Positions 50,829-59,311 of a stretch of DNA of 64,000 bases are shown piece by piece. Made by a program: the position numbers and the translations under genes. Where the stretch lies: contig JBGANS010000010.1 in NCBI GenBank assembly GCA_044222195.1, positions 1-64,000 of the forward strand, in the 5' to 3' direction. A model generated the notes under the pieces. That model searched no databases and was not told the origin of the DNA. It saw only the letters and a program-made list of their open reading frames with translations. Origin of the DNA: JAHBXE01 sp044222195 (lineage in GTDB: Bacteria > Planctomycetota > Phycisphaerae > Phycisphaerales > UBA1924). Numbering within the stretch: the stretch's first letter is position 1; every line of letters begins with the position of its first letter.

Positions 50829-52373
50829 ATGACCAAGCGATTGACGATGGCGGCGGCTGTGGTTCTGGCGGCGGGCGGCGTAGCGCGGGCCCAGCTGCGC
50901 ATCGCAACGTGGAACGTGAGCACGTACACCGGCGGCCGCACCGCTGAGATGCAGACTTCCATCTACGGGGTCTTTCAGGGTCGGAGCATGGCCCCCGATG
51001 TGCTGATCGGCCAGGAGTTCACTTCGGCCGCGTCGGTTACGGCGTTTCTGTCGATCCTGAACACGGCGGCGGGAAGCCCGGGAGACTGGGCGGCGGCACC
51101 GTTCTTCAACGGAAACGACACCGACAACGCGTTTTTCTACCGGACGAGCAAGATCGACCTCGTCTCGGCGGCGGTGATTTCTGTCGGCGCCAGCGGCCTG
51201 AGCAACCACCCTCGCGACGTGGCCCGCTACGACATCCGGCCCAAGGCGTACACGGGCGCGGCGGCGACGCTCGCGTGCTACAGCACGCACATGAAGGCCG
51301 GGAGCACGACGGACGACCAGGCCCAGCGGTTGATCGAGGTCAATGACATCCGCGCGAACACGGGGTCGCTCAACCCGGCGTGGAACTACCTGCTGGCCGG
51401 CGACTTCAACATTCAGTCCTCCTCGCAGGATGCGTACGTGGCGCTGCTGAGCAGCTCGCCCGTGTCGGCGGGACGCTTTGTCGATCCGATCGTGACACCG
51501 GGAAGCTGGAACAACTCGAGCACCTATCGCTTCGTTCACACGCAATCGCCGGGCGGGACCGACCCCGGTGTCACAGGGGGGATGGACGATCGGTTCGACT
51601 TCCTCCTGCTGAGCCCGAGCCTCACCAACGGGTCGGGGTTTGAGTACATCGGGAACCCAGCGATCGCCTACAGCACGTCAACGTGGAACGACCCCAACCA
51701 CTCCTACCGGTGCTGGGGCAACGACGGCTCGAGCTTCAACCAGATCTTGAACGTGTCCACCAACGCCATGGTTGGCGCGACCATCGCCCAGGCCCTTCAT
51801 GATGCACCCGGGGCGGATGCCTCGGGCGGGCATCTTCCCGTGTTCATGGACATGAAAGTTCCCGCCAAGGCCGCGAGCCTGACGACCATCGACTTCGGCC
51901 AGGTGGTGCAGAACTCCTCGCAGCAGCGGACGCTGAACGTCAACAACGGTGGCAACGTGGCCCTGTGGACCGCCGCGGGCATCGCGAACCTGACGTATTC
52001 CCTCTCGGCTTCCGCCGGGTTTACGGCCCCAGGGGGCTCGTTCAACGCCGGCCCGGGCGGCGCGGGGAACAATCACACGATCACAATGAACACGTCGGCG
52101 CTGGGCACGCTCAACGGCACGGTGACGATCACGTCGAACGACCCTGACCAGCCGACTCGCCTCGTGACGCTCACCGGGCAGGTCGTCGGCAGTTCGTGCT
52201 ATCCCAACTGCGATGGATCATCGGGCACACCGGTGCTGACGGCCAACGACTTCCAGTGTTTCCTGAACAAGTTCGCCGCGGGCGATTCGTACGCGAACTG
52301 TGACGGCGTGGGAAGCCTGACGGCCAACGACTTCCAGTGCTTCCTGAACCTGTTCGCCAACGGCTGTCGCTGA
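50829..52373 (+). CDS. Secreted endonuclease/exonuclease/phosphatase-fold protein with ASPM/HYDIN-like and dockerin-like tail
   Basis: 514 residues, GGAGG just before the start. Signal peptide (MTKRLTMAAAVVLAAGG). Catalytic domain ~22-330 of the DNase I/exo III fold: RIATWNVS, VLIGQEF (metal Glu), NYLLAGDFNIQSS (Asp/Asn) and a C-terminal SGGHLPVFMDM (His). A choice-of-anchor D type beta domain follows (TTIDFGQVVQNSSQQRTLNV ... ITSNDPDQPTRLVTLTG), then two dockerin-like units, the second shortened. The enzyme could attack extracellular DNA, phosphodiesters or sphingomyelin-like lipids; the exact substrate is unclear. Confidence 0.87.
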   Translation: MTKRLTMAAAVVLAAGGVARAQLRIATWNVSTYTGGRTAEMQTSIYGVFQGRSMAPDVLIGQEFTSAASVTAFLSILNTAAGSPGDWAAAPFFNGNDTDNAFFYRTSKIDLVSAAVISVGASGLSNHPRDVARYDIRPKAYTGAAATLACYSTHMKAGSTTDDQAQRLIEVNDIRANTGSLNPAWNYLLAGDFNIQSSSQDAYVALLSSSPVSAGRFVDPIVTPGSWNNSSTYRFVHTQSPGGTDPGVTGGMDDRFDFLLLSPSLTNGSGFEYIGNPAIAYSTSTWNDPNHSYRCWGNDGSSFNQILNVSTNAMVGATIAQALHDAPGADASGGHLPVFMDMKVPAKAASLTTIDFGQVVQNSSQQRTLNVNNGGNVALWTAAGIANLTYSLSASAGFTAPGGSFNAGPGGAGNNHTITMNTSALGTLNGTVTITSNDPDQPTRLVTLTGQVVGSSCYPNCDGSSGTPVLTANDFQCFLNKFAAGDSYANCDGVGSLTANDFQCFLNLFANGCR

Positions 52374-52427
52374 GAGTCAACCAAACCGGCTCGACTTCGG
52401 CCCGGCTTTCGGGCATGATGTACCTTC

Positions 52428-53054
52428 ATGTCAGGGGTTGAGCCAAGTTCATTGATCCTTATTGGCGGCGGCGGGCACGCCCTCGTGGTCGCCGAGGCGG
52501 CGGTCCTGGCCGGCTTTGCGCTCACGGGATTCCTGGACGACGACGGCAGCGCGCCGCTCTCCCGCGGCAACCCCTCGTGTCCGCACCTCGACCCGCTGTC
52601 GGAGCTCGAGGGCTACGCCGAGCGCGGCTGCATCGTCGCCATCGGAGACCTCCGCATCCGCCGGACCCTCCTCGGTCGGCTCTCGGGGGCGATGCTCGCG
52701 ACGGTCGTGCATCCTCGCGCGTTCGTATCACCCTCGGCCACTCTCGGCCGCGGCGTGTACATCGGGCCGGGGGCCAACGTCCACTCGCGGGCGGTCATCG
52801 GCGACCATGCGATCGTCAACACCGGGGCGGTGGTCGAGCACGAGTGCCGGATCGGTGAGAACGTGCACATCGCGCCCGGGTCGGCGGTGGGCGGGCGCGT
52901 ATCGGTCGGCCCGGACTCGCTGGTGGGGCTTGGCGCGAAAGTGCTGCCCGGGACGTCCATCGGGCGCGGGTGCCTGATCGGGGCGGGCGCCACGGTCATC
53001 CGCGCGGTCGCCGACCACGCCCGTGTGGCGGGGACGCCGGCTCAATCGCTCTGA
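52428..53054 (+). CDS. NeuD-like sugar O-acyltransferase
   Basis: 208 residues. The N-terminal Rossmann-like part has LILIGGGGHALVVAEAA and a nucleotide-fold DDDG, followed by a left-handed beta-helix of hexapeptide repeats (VVHPRAFVSPSATLGRGVYI, IGPGANVHSRAVIGDHAIVN) with the active-site His in GAVVEHECRIGE. This is the PglD/NeuD layout, acetylating amino sugars for surface glycans. It converges with the PEGA gene (11-bp gap). Confidence 0.88.
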   Translation: MSGVEPSSLILIGGGGHALVVAEAAVLAGFALTGFLDDDGSAPLSRGNPSCPHLDPLSELEGYAERGCIVAIGDLRIRRTLLGRLSGAMLATVVHPRAFVSPSATLGRGVYIGPGANVHSRAVIGDHAIVNTGAVVEHECRIGENVHIAPGSAVGGRVSVGPDSLVGLGAKVLPGTSIGRGCLIGAGATVIRAVADHARVAGTPAQSL

Positions 53055-53065
53055 ATGTGGCGAGA

Positions 53066-53455
53066 TCAGTTCGCCGGCGCCAACCGCGACCTGAGTTCCT
53101 TGCCTCGCTTGACAAGGTCCGGAACGTTGTCCGGGGCCGGCGCTGCGAGATCGAAGTGCCACGCCACTTCCCGTTCGATCCTCACGGGGAGCGCGGTCGC
53201 GGCGAGATCAATCGGCGGCACCTCCCACAGCGGTGTGTTCGCGGTCCTGGGCGTCCAGATTGGTTCGTAGCCGTCCTTGCGGACACGCACGTCGTAGGTG
53301 CCGTAGTACTTGAAACCGGTCTTGAGGGGCGTTCGACCGACCTCGACATCGTTGAGCCAGACCGTGGCGCCCGGCGGCTCGGACGTCACCTGGATTCGGC
53401 GCTCAAGACAGCCGGGGAGCACGACCAGCCCGACGAGAAGGAGCGCGAACCTCAT
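53066..53455 (-). CDS. PEGA-domain lipoprotein
   Basis: 129 residues. Lipobox LPGC at 13-16, then a PEGA fold (VTSEPPGATVWLNDVEVGRTPL ... GTYDVRVRKDGYEP). The C-terminal part has REVAWHFDLAAPAPDNVPDL. The start overlaps the lptB stop by four bases (ATGA), showing coupled translation. PEGA domains bind envelope ligands, possibly polysaccharide. With LptB upstream this hints at an envelope-assembly role. Confidence 0.85.
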   Translation of the reverse strand: MRFALLLVGLVVLPGCLERRIQVTSEPPGATVWLNDVEVGRTPLKTGFKYYGTYDVRVRKDGYEPIWTPRTANTPLWEVPPIDLAATALPVRIEREVAWHFDLAAPAPDNVPDLVKRGKELRSRLAPAN

Positions 53456-54261
53456 CGCTGCACCTCCGTCGGCCGCTTGATCGCGACGGGCTTGGGAATC
53501 GGAGTGCCGTTGCGAACCGGCAGGGGGTGATCGAACTCGTCGCCGCGGAACAGCGAGCCGAGGTACACGCGCTTGACCATCTCGTTGTTGATCAGCTCGC
53601 GCGGCGTGCCCTGGGCGAACACCTTGCCCTCGTCGATGATGTAGGCCCGGTCGCATACGCGCAGCGTCTGCTGCACATTGTGGTCGGTGATGAGGCAGGC
53701 GATGCCCTGGGAAGCGAGCCTGCGGATTTCGGTCTGCAGATCCTCAACGGCGATGGGGTCGACGCCGCTGAAAGGTTCGTCGAGCAGAACGAGGCGGGGA
53801 TTGGTCACCAGGGAACGGGCAATTTCGAGCTTGCGCCGCTCGCCGCCGGAGCAGGTCCTCGCGGCCTGGCGGGCCTTGTGCGTCAGCCCGAACTGCGTGA
53901 GCAGCTCGGTCGCCCGGGCCTTTCGCTCGGAGCGACTGAGCTTGAGCGTCTCGAGGATCGCCAGCAGGTTCTGCTCCACGGTCATGCGCGTGAAGATGCT
54001 GGGTTCCTGGGACAGGTAGCCCATGCCGCGCCGGGCCCGCTGGTACATCGGCAGGCCGGTGACTTCCTGGCCGTCAAAGAAGACCCGTCCGTCATCGGCG
54101 TCGATCATGCCGATGGTCATGCGGAAGCTGGTGGTCTTGCCGGCGCCGTTGCGGCCGAGCAGCCCGACGATTTCGGAGGCTTCGACATGGAACGAGACAT
54201 CGTTGACGACGGTGCGTCCGGCGAAACTCTTGCGGAGATGGGCGGCCTGGAGGAGGGGCAC
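53452..54261 (-). CDS. lptB: LPS export ABC ATPase LptB
   Basis: 269 residues. Walker A GRNGAGKTT, signature CSGGERRKLEIARSL, Walker B LVLLDEPFSGVDPIAV (the GVDPIAV string is characteristic of LptB) and the switch His in LITDHNV. A ~25-residue C-terminal extension follows the usual end. LptB drives LPS removal from the inner membrane with LptFG, which are not in the window. Its presence points to an outer membrane with LPS. Confidence 0.92.
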   Translation of the reverse strand: MPLLQAAHLRKSFAGRTVVNDVSFHVEASEIVGLLGRNGAGKTTSFRMTIGMIDADDGRVFFDGQEVTGLPMYQRARRGMGYLSQEPSIFTRMTVEQNLLAILETLKLSRSERKARATELLTQFGLTHKARQAARTCSGGERRKLEIARSLVTNPRLVLLDEPFSGVDPIAVEDLQTEIRRLASQGIACLITDHNVQQTLRVCDRAYIIDEGKVFAQGTPRELINNEMVKRVYLGSLFRGDEFDHPLPVRNGTPIPKPVAIKRPTEVQR

Positions 54262-54299
54262 CGGGGAAGTTTAGCGTGGCGGATGGCCGGGGCCCGGGG

Positions 54300-54719
54300 C
54301 TACGACAGGAACCGGATGGTCATGGGGTAGCGGTAGTACTCACCCTTGTTGGCGGCGACCGAGGCGAGGATCATGCCGACGATGCCGAGCGCGTAGAGCG
54401 GCAGGTAGAGCAGGAACCCAGCGCCGCAGGTGACGAGCCCGACCAGGAACGCGCCGATCGCGTAGCAGATGAGCGAGAACTGGAAGTTGAGGGCCTCGCG
54501 CCCGTGGTCGTCGAGGTACGGAGACTTGTCCTTCTTGATCAGCCACATGATCAGCGCCGGCACGATCGGCACGCCCATGTGCGAGGCGATCAGTGTCAGG
54601 TGCATGAACATCGCGTAGGTGCGTTCACCCTCGGCGGCGTGGGGGTCCACCACGCGGCCCTTGCCGTGGACGACTTCGTCATAGATCCGGCCCGTATTCA
54701 TGGTCGCGGCACCTGCCAT
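54300..54719 (-). CDS. DUF4870 family membrane protein
   Basis: 139 residues with two to three membrane segments. DUF4870 pattern: ERTYAMFMHLTLIASHMG, VPALIMWLIKKDKSPYLDDH, GREALNFQFSLICYAIGAFL. No function is known for the family. The start is 54719 or the second Met (54701). It lies in the same orientation between spoIID-like and lptB genes, but gaps of 38-75 bp leave co-transcription open. Confidence 0.88.
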   Translation of the reverse strand: MAGAATMNTGRIYDEVVHGKGRVVDPHAAEGERTYAMFMHLTLIASHMGVPIVPALIMWLIKKDKSPYLDDHGREALNFQFSLICYAIGAFLVGLVTCGAGFLLYLPLYALGIVGMILASVAANKGEYYRYPMTIRFLS

Positions 54720-54794
54720 AGACAGACTATTCCGGAATGGCCGGCGCGGCTTTCAGGGTGTTTCGAGGGCGAGCATGGGCAGGGGAACAGGGGG

Positions 54795-56159
54795 CTAATA
54801 CGCCCGTTCGATCTTGGCCCCCGGGTAGAACCGGGAGAGCATGTCCCTCCACGTATCACCCCGGTCCGCCATGGCCTTGGCGCAGAACTGGCACATGCCC
54901 ACGCCGTGCCCGAATCCACGGCCGCGGATGATCACCGTCGCTCCCCTGACCTCCACCTCGAGGTCGCCGGAGCGGACCAGGGTGGCGTTGGGAACCGCCG
55001 GGGCGCCGGGGACCTTGAAGTTGCACGCGAGACGGAACTGCTCCGCGGAAATCGAAAACTTCTTTCCCGCGGCGTCCATGACCAGGAACGTCGCCGGACG
55101 GCCGTTTCGGTTGGCGCGTTCAACCGCAAGAGACTTGAAGAGGCCGAGGTCCGCCATGGGATGACCACGCGTCTTGCCGAACTCTCGGAGCTGCCTACTG
55201 AAAGCCTCGCGGTCACGCGTGACCTCCCAGCGGTAGCGTGGCGACGCCTGGCACAATGACTCACGCGGGTGGGCCTGGATCGGGCCGGCGAGGTTGAACT
55301 CGTACCCCGCCGTGGTCGGCCAGACGTCCGCGGCCGCGGCGGTCCGCCCGCCGCAGGTGCTGGAGTAATACGCACGGAGCAACTGGCCATTCGAGGTGAG
55401 CACCACGCCGCGCGTGTCGCGCACGCCCCGATAGGCCTCGGACTTGAACGTGCCGCCCTTGTAGGCCTGGTCTTCTTCGGTGCTCTCGAGGTCCCACTCC
55501 TGCCGCGCGTCGATGCTGCGTTGACGCTGGTGGAGGGCGTAGGTGCGGGCGCAAATGGCTTGAACTTCGAACACGCCGTGGCTTTTCCAGTCCGGGTACA
55601 GCTCGCTGGCGACGACGCCGACGAGGTAATCCTCGATACCGGTCACCGCGACCACATCCATGCGCCCTTCGAGGCTTCCCTCGGCCAGGCTCCCGCCGCG
55701 GCGTGGGAGGATGCGTATCTTGCCGGGGTACAGGGAGGTGTCGATGCGGATGCGGGGCGTCGCGCCACTCTCGGCGACAGCGATGGCTTCGAACGTGTTC
55801 CAGCCGGTCGACGGGATCGGACCGTGGGCGTCGGTCGCTCGAACACCCTCGGGTGAGATGGCGAGTGTGAGCGGCCCGTCGACCTGCCGCTCGACGCCAC
55901 CACCGGCGGGCTTGATGGTGAAGTGCCTGGGACCTTCGAGCTTGATGGTCTGGACCGCGCTTCGAATTCGAACGCGGACTTCGGGCTCTGTTGCCTTTGC
56001 TGTGACCGCGTCTCGGGTGGTGCGCGTCCCCGGCGCGCTCTGGCACGACCAGACACCCAGGGCGAGGGCGAAAACCGCCGCGGCGAGGGTCAACGTTGTC
56101 TTGGGCCGTGCGCGCATGTGCTTCCACAACTGCGGCAGGAGCGCCATGAGAGCGTTCAT
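54795..56159 (-). CDS. SpoIID/LytB-domain protein
   Basis: 454 residues from the second Met (56159, GGAG six bases upstream; an ATG at 56171 is also possible). One N-terminal membrane helix (TLTLAAAVFALALGVW) is followed by a beta-rich region (~50-150), then the SpoIID core: GIEDYLVGVVASELYPDWKS, FEVQAICARTYAL, RGVVLTSNGQLLRAYYSSTC and GRGFGHGVGMCQFCAKAMAD. SpoIID is a lytic transglycosylase acting on peptidoglycan stripped of stem peptides. The organism does not appear to be a spore former, so a role in wall turnover is inferred. Confidence 0.9.
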   Translation of the reverse strand: MNALMALLPQLWKHMRARPKTTLTLAAAVFALALGVWSCQSAPGTRTTRDAVTAKATEPEVRVRIRSAVQTIKLEGPRHFTIKPAGGGVERQVDGPLTLAISPEGVRATDAHGPIPSTGWNTFEAIAVAESGATPRIRIDTSLYPGKIRILPRRGGSLAEGSLEGRMDVVAVTGIEDYLVGVVASELYPDWKSHGVFEVQAICARTYALHQRQRSIDARQEWDLESTEEDQAYKGGTFKSEAYRGVRDTRGVVLTSNGQLLRAYYSSTCGGRTAAAADVWPTTAGYEFNLAGPIQAHPRESLCQASPRYRWEVTRDREAFSRQLREFGKTRGHPMADLGLFKSLAVERANRNGRPATFLVMDAAGKKFSISAEQFRLACNFKVPGAPAVPNATLVRSGDLEVEVRGATVIIRGRGFGHGVGMCQFCAKAMADRGDTWRDMLSRFYPGAKIERAY

Positions 56160-56232
56160 CACCGGCTCCATCTCCGCGGGTTCTCCATCGTCAGAACGAT
56201 ACTCCCGCCGCCAAACTCGGTATCCTGAAGCG

Positions 56233-56622
56233 ATGCGAATGCTGTGGCTGTGCCTGGCCCCCCTGCTGCTTCTCGGGTGCGCTTCTCCCGGGCCGAGGAT
56301 CGCCCGGGAGCCCTATTCGGGTCCGGCGGTCGAGGTCGATTCCAAGGGCCTGCACCACACGATCGTCATGACCACACCAACCGCGGGATGGTCGATCGCG
56401 CTGGACCAGACGATCCGGCGATTTGATGAGACCGAGGTCTATGTCTCGATCTCCCGCCCGGATCCGGCGTACATGCACGCCCAGGCCAGTACCGCGACGC
56501 ACCTCGATTCCACCATCGATTCGAGCAGGAAAGTGCGCGTTTTCGCCCGGACCCTGGAGTTTGGCAAACGGGTCCAGGACCGTGCCTACCAGGCGGTCGA
56601 ACCGGTCGGTGCGGGTCGCTGA
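56233..56622 (+). CDS. Small lipoprotein
   Basis: 129 residues; signal MRMLWLCLAPLLLLGC with lipobox LLGC. The mature part (HHTIVMTTPTAGWSIALDQT, TEVYVSISRPDP) looks like a single beta-rich domain. The family is not recognised. It is divergent from the SpoIID-like gene (73 bp) and 57 bp upstream of dprA. Confidence 0.7.
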   Translation: MRMLWLCLAPLLLLGCASPGPRIAREPYSGPAVEVDSKGLHHTIVMTTPTAGWSIALDQTIRRFDETEVYVSISRPDPAYMHAQASTATHLDSTIDSSRKVRVFARTLEFGKRVQDRAYQAVEPVGAGR

Positions 56623-56679
56623 CCGCACAAGTTGGAGTGCCGGTTTCGCCCGTCGGCGGCCTTTTCGTACACTGATTCC

Positions 56680-57861
56680 ATGTCCGATCTGCATGACTTG
56701 CTGCGGCTCACGCTGACTCCGGGGATGGGCCCGGTCTTCATATCGCGACTGCTGGCGGCGTTTGGAACACCGGAACGGGTGCTGGCGGCGTCCGCGGCGG
56801 AACTCGAACGGGTCAAGGGAATCGGGGGCGGCCGGGCCCGGGCGTTTGTCAAAGGGATGAAGGAATCGGCGGCACTGGTGGATGGCGAGCTCGAACTTGC
56901 CGCTCAACTGGGCGTGACGATTGTGCCGCTCGCCGATCCCTTGTATCCGCCGCTGCTGCGGCAGATTCATGATCCGCCGCCCCTGTTGTACGTTCGGGGC
57001 GCCATCGACCCGGCGAACGCGGATCGGTACACGGTGGCGATCGTTGGCTCGAGAAACGCGACGGCGTACGGCGTCGAGCAGGCGGAGCGATTTGCCGGAG
57101 TGCTCGCCCGATCCGGGCTTTGCATCGTCTCGGGTGGGGCTCGCGGCGTGGACACCGCCGCGCACCGGGGAGCGGCCCGGTCGGGGGGCCGGACACTGAT
57201 CGTTCTCGGGTGCGGCTTGTCGCACTGCTATCCGCCGGAGAACGAGGCGTTCTTTCGATCGTTGGTGGCGGAGGGACAGGGCGCCGTCGTGTCCGAGCTG
57301 CCGCTGACATCGCCGCCGGAGTCAGAGAACTTCCCGGCGCGGAATCGGCTCATCTCCGGGATCAGCCTCGGGGTCGTCGTGATCGAAGCGGGCAGGAAGT
57401 CGGGGTCGCTCATTACGGCGCGGCTGGCGGCGGAGGATCATGGTCGAGAGGTCATGGCAGTTCCGGGCCGGGTCGATTCGGCGGCAAGCTCCGGAACGCT
57501 GGAGTTGCTGAAACAAGGCGGGGCAGCATTGGTGGTCGAACCCGGCGATGTTCTCAACCTTCTTGAGACCCCGGCCAGGCACACTCACGCGGGCACCCAC
57601 GAATCGCGATATTCGGACCCCACGCGGCCGGTGGAAGGCGAGCTCCCGGGCATGAATATGGAGTCTAAGTCTCGACCGGACATTGGCTTAACGCCGGTAC
57701 AGACTCAAATCCTCGGCGCCCTGGGGGAAGCCCAGACGCTGGATGACCTGGCACGCCTGACCGGCCTGTTGCCGGCCGCGCTTCGGTCGGAAATGACCAT
57801 TCTGGAACTGCAGCGGCGGGTGGTTCGGCAGGGCTCGCGGATCTCCAGGACCCAGAAATAG
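56680..57861 (+). CDS. dprA: DNA processing protein DprA
   Basis: 393 residues. An N-terminal HhH/SAM-like region (MSDLHDLLRLTLTPGMGPVF ... RVKGIGGGRARAF) precedes the Rossmann core with AIVGSRNATAYG (~120-131), SGGARGVDTAAHRGA (~151-165), GCGLSHCYPPEN and SRNRLISG-like ARNRLISGISLGV. A C-terminal winged helix follows (LGALGEAQTLDDLARLTGLL). It loads RecA on incoming single-stranded DNA in natural transformation. The start at 56680 is chosen because MSDLHDLLRL is the family beginning. lexA follows after a long gap. Confidence 0.93.
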   Translation: MSDLHDLLRLTLTPGMGPVFISRLLAAFGTPERVLAASAAELERVKGIGGGRARAFVKGMKESAALVDGELELAAQLGVTIVPLADPLYPPLLRQIHDPPPLLYVRGAIDPANADRYTVAIVGSRNATAYGVEQAERFAGVLARSGLCIVSGGARGVDTAAHRGAARSGGRTLIVLGCGLSHCYPPENEAFFRSLVAEGQGAVVSELPLTSPPESENFPARNRLISGISLGVVVIEAGRKSGSLITARLAAEDHGREVMAVPGRVDSAASSGTLELLKQGGAALVVEPGDVLNLLETPARHTHAGTHESRYSDPTRPVEGELPGMNMESKSRPDIGLTPVQTQILGALGEAQTLDDLARLTGLLPAALRSEMTILELQRRVVRQGSRISRTQK

Positions 57862-58471
57862 CCCTCCCCTGCGAAATCCCAAACATTTCCAATAAATGAT
57901 CTTGCTGATTGGATGATGATTGGCTATCGTGTACCGAACAAATCGATAAGAAAACTGTCGGTTGTGTAAGCCGAGAGACGATTTGTTCGGTGTACACAAG
58001 GAGTCCGAAAGCGAGAGTTTCCGGAAGGTTCGCCGCGGGAGGCGCGGTCCGCAACACGAGGAGGAATCCTCGACGCACAACGGGTGCGAAACAAGCGCGT
58101 GACCAATCACGCGTGGATGCTGAGGTGGCCCATGCGTTCGACCTCTCCCTTGCTTCTGACCGGTCCCGGCGGCGACTTTCAGGCGGCCTTTGTGGCGGAA
58201 GCGGGCCCTCGGGGCCCCAGGCTGGTTCGGATGGATGTGGTGACGGAGGTTGGGGATCACGACCCCCGGCATTGGATTACGCGAACGGTCGGCCGGGTGG
58301 CGGAGGCCGTTGGCAAGGCAACGCTGGTTGAGAGACTCCTGGTCGTTCAGGCCGCGGCCATAGCGGGAGTCCGAGAGTCGGTCAGGAGGGCCTGCGAGCA
58401 GACACACCCCGCGGCGGCTCTGGTGGGCCCGCGAGGGTTTTCCAGGTCAGGATTGAAACAGGAGCGCGGTC
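57862..58471 (+). other. 610-bp gap before lexA
   Basis: No gene is firmly supported. It contains an inverted repeat at 57933-57991 and a small hairpin CGAGGA-GGAA-TCCTCG near 58057-58072. A plus-strand frame (from 58084 or 58132) stays open into lexA but lacks an RBS, so it is not called. The region may be a long lexA leader. Confidence 0.5.
57933..57991. promoter_or_regulatory. Inverted repeat upstream of lexA (candidate SOS operator pair)
   Basis: ACCGAACAAATCG (57933-57945) and CGATTTGTTCGGT (57979-57991) are perfectly complementary, 33 bases apart; each is flanked on its outer side by GTGT/ACAC. The half-sites contain GAAC/GTTC, the core of many LexA boxes. They could be two inverted operator sites or the stem of an RNA hairpin. 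The site lies ~480 bases before lexA. Confidence 0.45.
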
Positions 58472-59089
58472 ATGAATCTGACACCCAAGCAACTCAAGAT
58501 CCTGCAACTCATCCGCGATTGGCGGGTCCGTCGCGGCTATTCCCCGACCATGCAGGAGTTAGCCGACGAAATCGGCGTCAGCAAGGTCACGGTGTTCGAG
58601 CACGTCGAAGCGCTCATCAAAAAGGGCGCTTTGGTGCGCGAGCCCAACAAGGCTCGCTCTTTGTCGATCGCTGACGGGATCGCGGTTCCCGATGAGTCGC
58701 GGCCCGGTCGCTTCCCGCTGGTGGGCAAGATCGCCGCGGGCTATCCGATCGAGAAGGTGGCCGAACAGGACGAAATCGACGTTACAGAGCTTCTTGCCGG
58801 TCGGAACACCCGTGGCGGGGATTCGACCTTCGCCCTGAAGGTCGAGGGCGACTCCATGAAGGATGAGGGCATCCTCGACGGCGACTACGTGCTGGTTGAA
58901 CGGACGGAGACCGCCCGCAACGGCGACCGGGTCGTGGCGCTTCTGCCCGATGGCCAGACGACGCTCAAGACCTTCTTCAAGGAGGATGACGGCATCCGCC
59001 TTCAGCCCGCGAACTCGAGCTTTGACCCGATCCGGGTGAAGTTCTGCCAGGTGCAGGGGATCGTGAAGGGTGTGGTTCGGCGGTACTGA
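58472..59089 (+). CDS. lexA: LexA repressor
   Basis: 205 residues. Winged-helix N-terminus (TPKQLKILQLIRDWRVRRGY, YSPTMQELADEIGVSKVTVF). The self-cleavage site is Ala89-Gly90 in KIAAGYP, with Ser128 (VEGDSMKDEGI) and Lys166 (TTLKTFF) as the catalytic dyad. The length is typical. It represses the SOS regulon until RecA filaments trigger cleavage. A GGAGCGCGGTC sequence lies just before the ATG. Confidence 0.95.
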   Translation: MNLTPKQLKILQLIRDWRVRRGYSPTMQELADEIGVSKVTVFEHVEALIKKGALVREPNKARSLSIADGIAVPDESRPGRFPLVGKIAAGYPIEKVAEQDEIDVTELLAGRNTRGGDSTFALKVEGDSMKDEGILDGDYVLVERTETARNGDRVVALLPDGQTTLKTFFKEDDGIRLQPANSSFDPIRVKFCQVQGIVKGVVRRY

Positions 59090-59311
59090 CCGTCGCGGCG
59101 TTCAACCATCGGTACTTCCATGTTGGGCGTCACAGCCGGGTGGACGTCGTGGCGCCGGGTCCGCCGTTGCGCATTCGGACAATTCAAGGCTCGACCCGTG
59201 CGCGTTGATTGATAGCTCGGTGCGGTTCAAGCTGGCACGCCACGCCGTGCGGTGAAGCAGGGATCTTCTTTCCATGGCCTCTTTGGCTACTCTGTCGCCT
59301 CGGAGGCACCC

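Noticed and set aside
54720..54794. ATTCCGGAAT palindrome as an operator
   Set aside because: A 10-bp palindrome in isolation is too short to distinguish from chance.
57909..58674. A gene between dprA and lexA on the plus strand
   Set aside because: The candidate frames have no Shine-Dalgarno sequence, one runs 200 bases into lexA, and no family is recognised.
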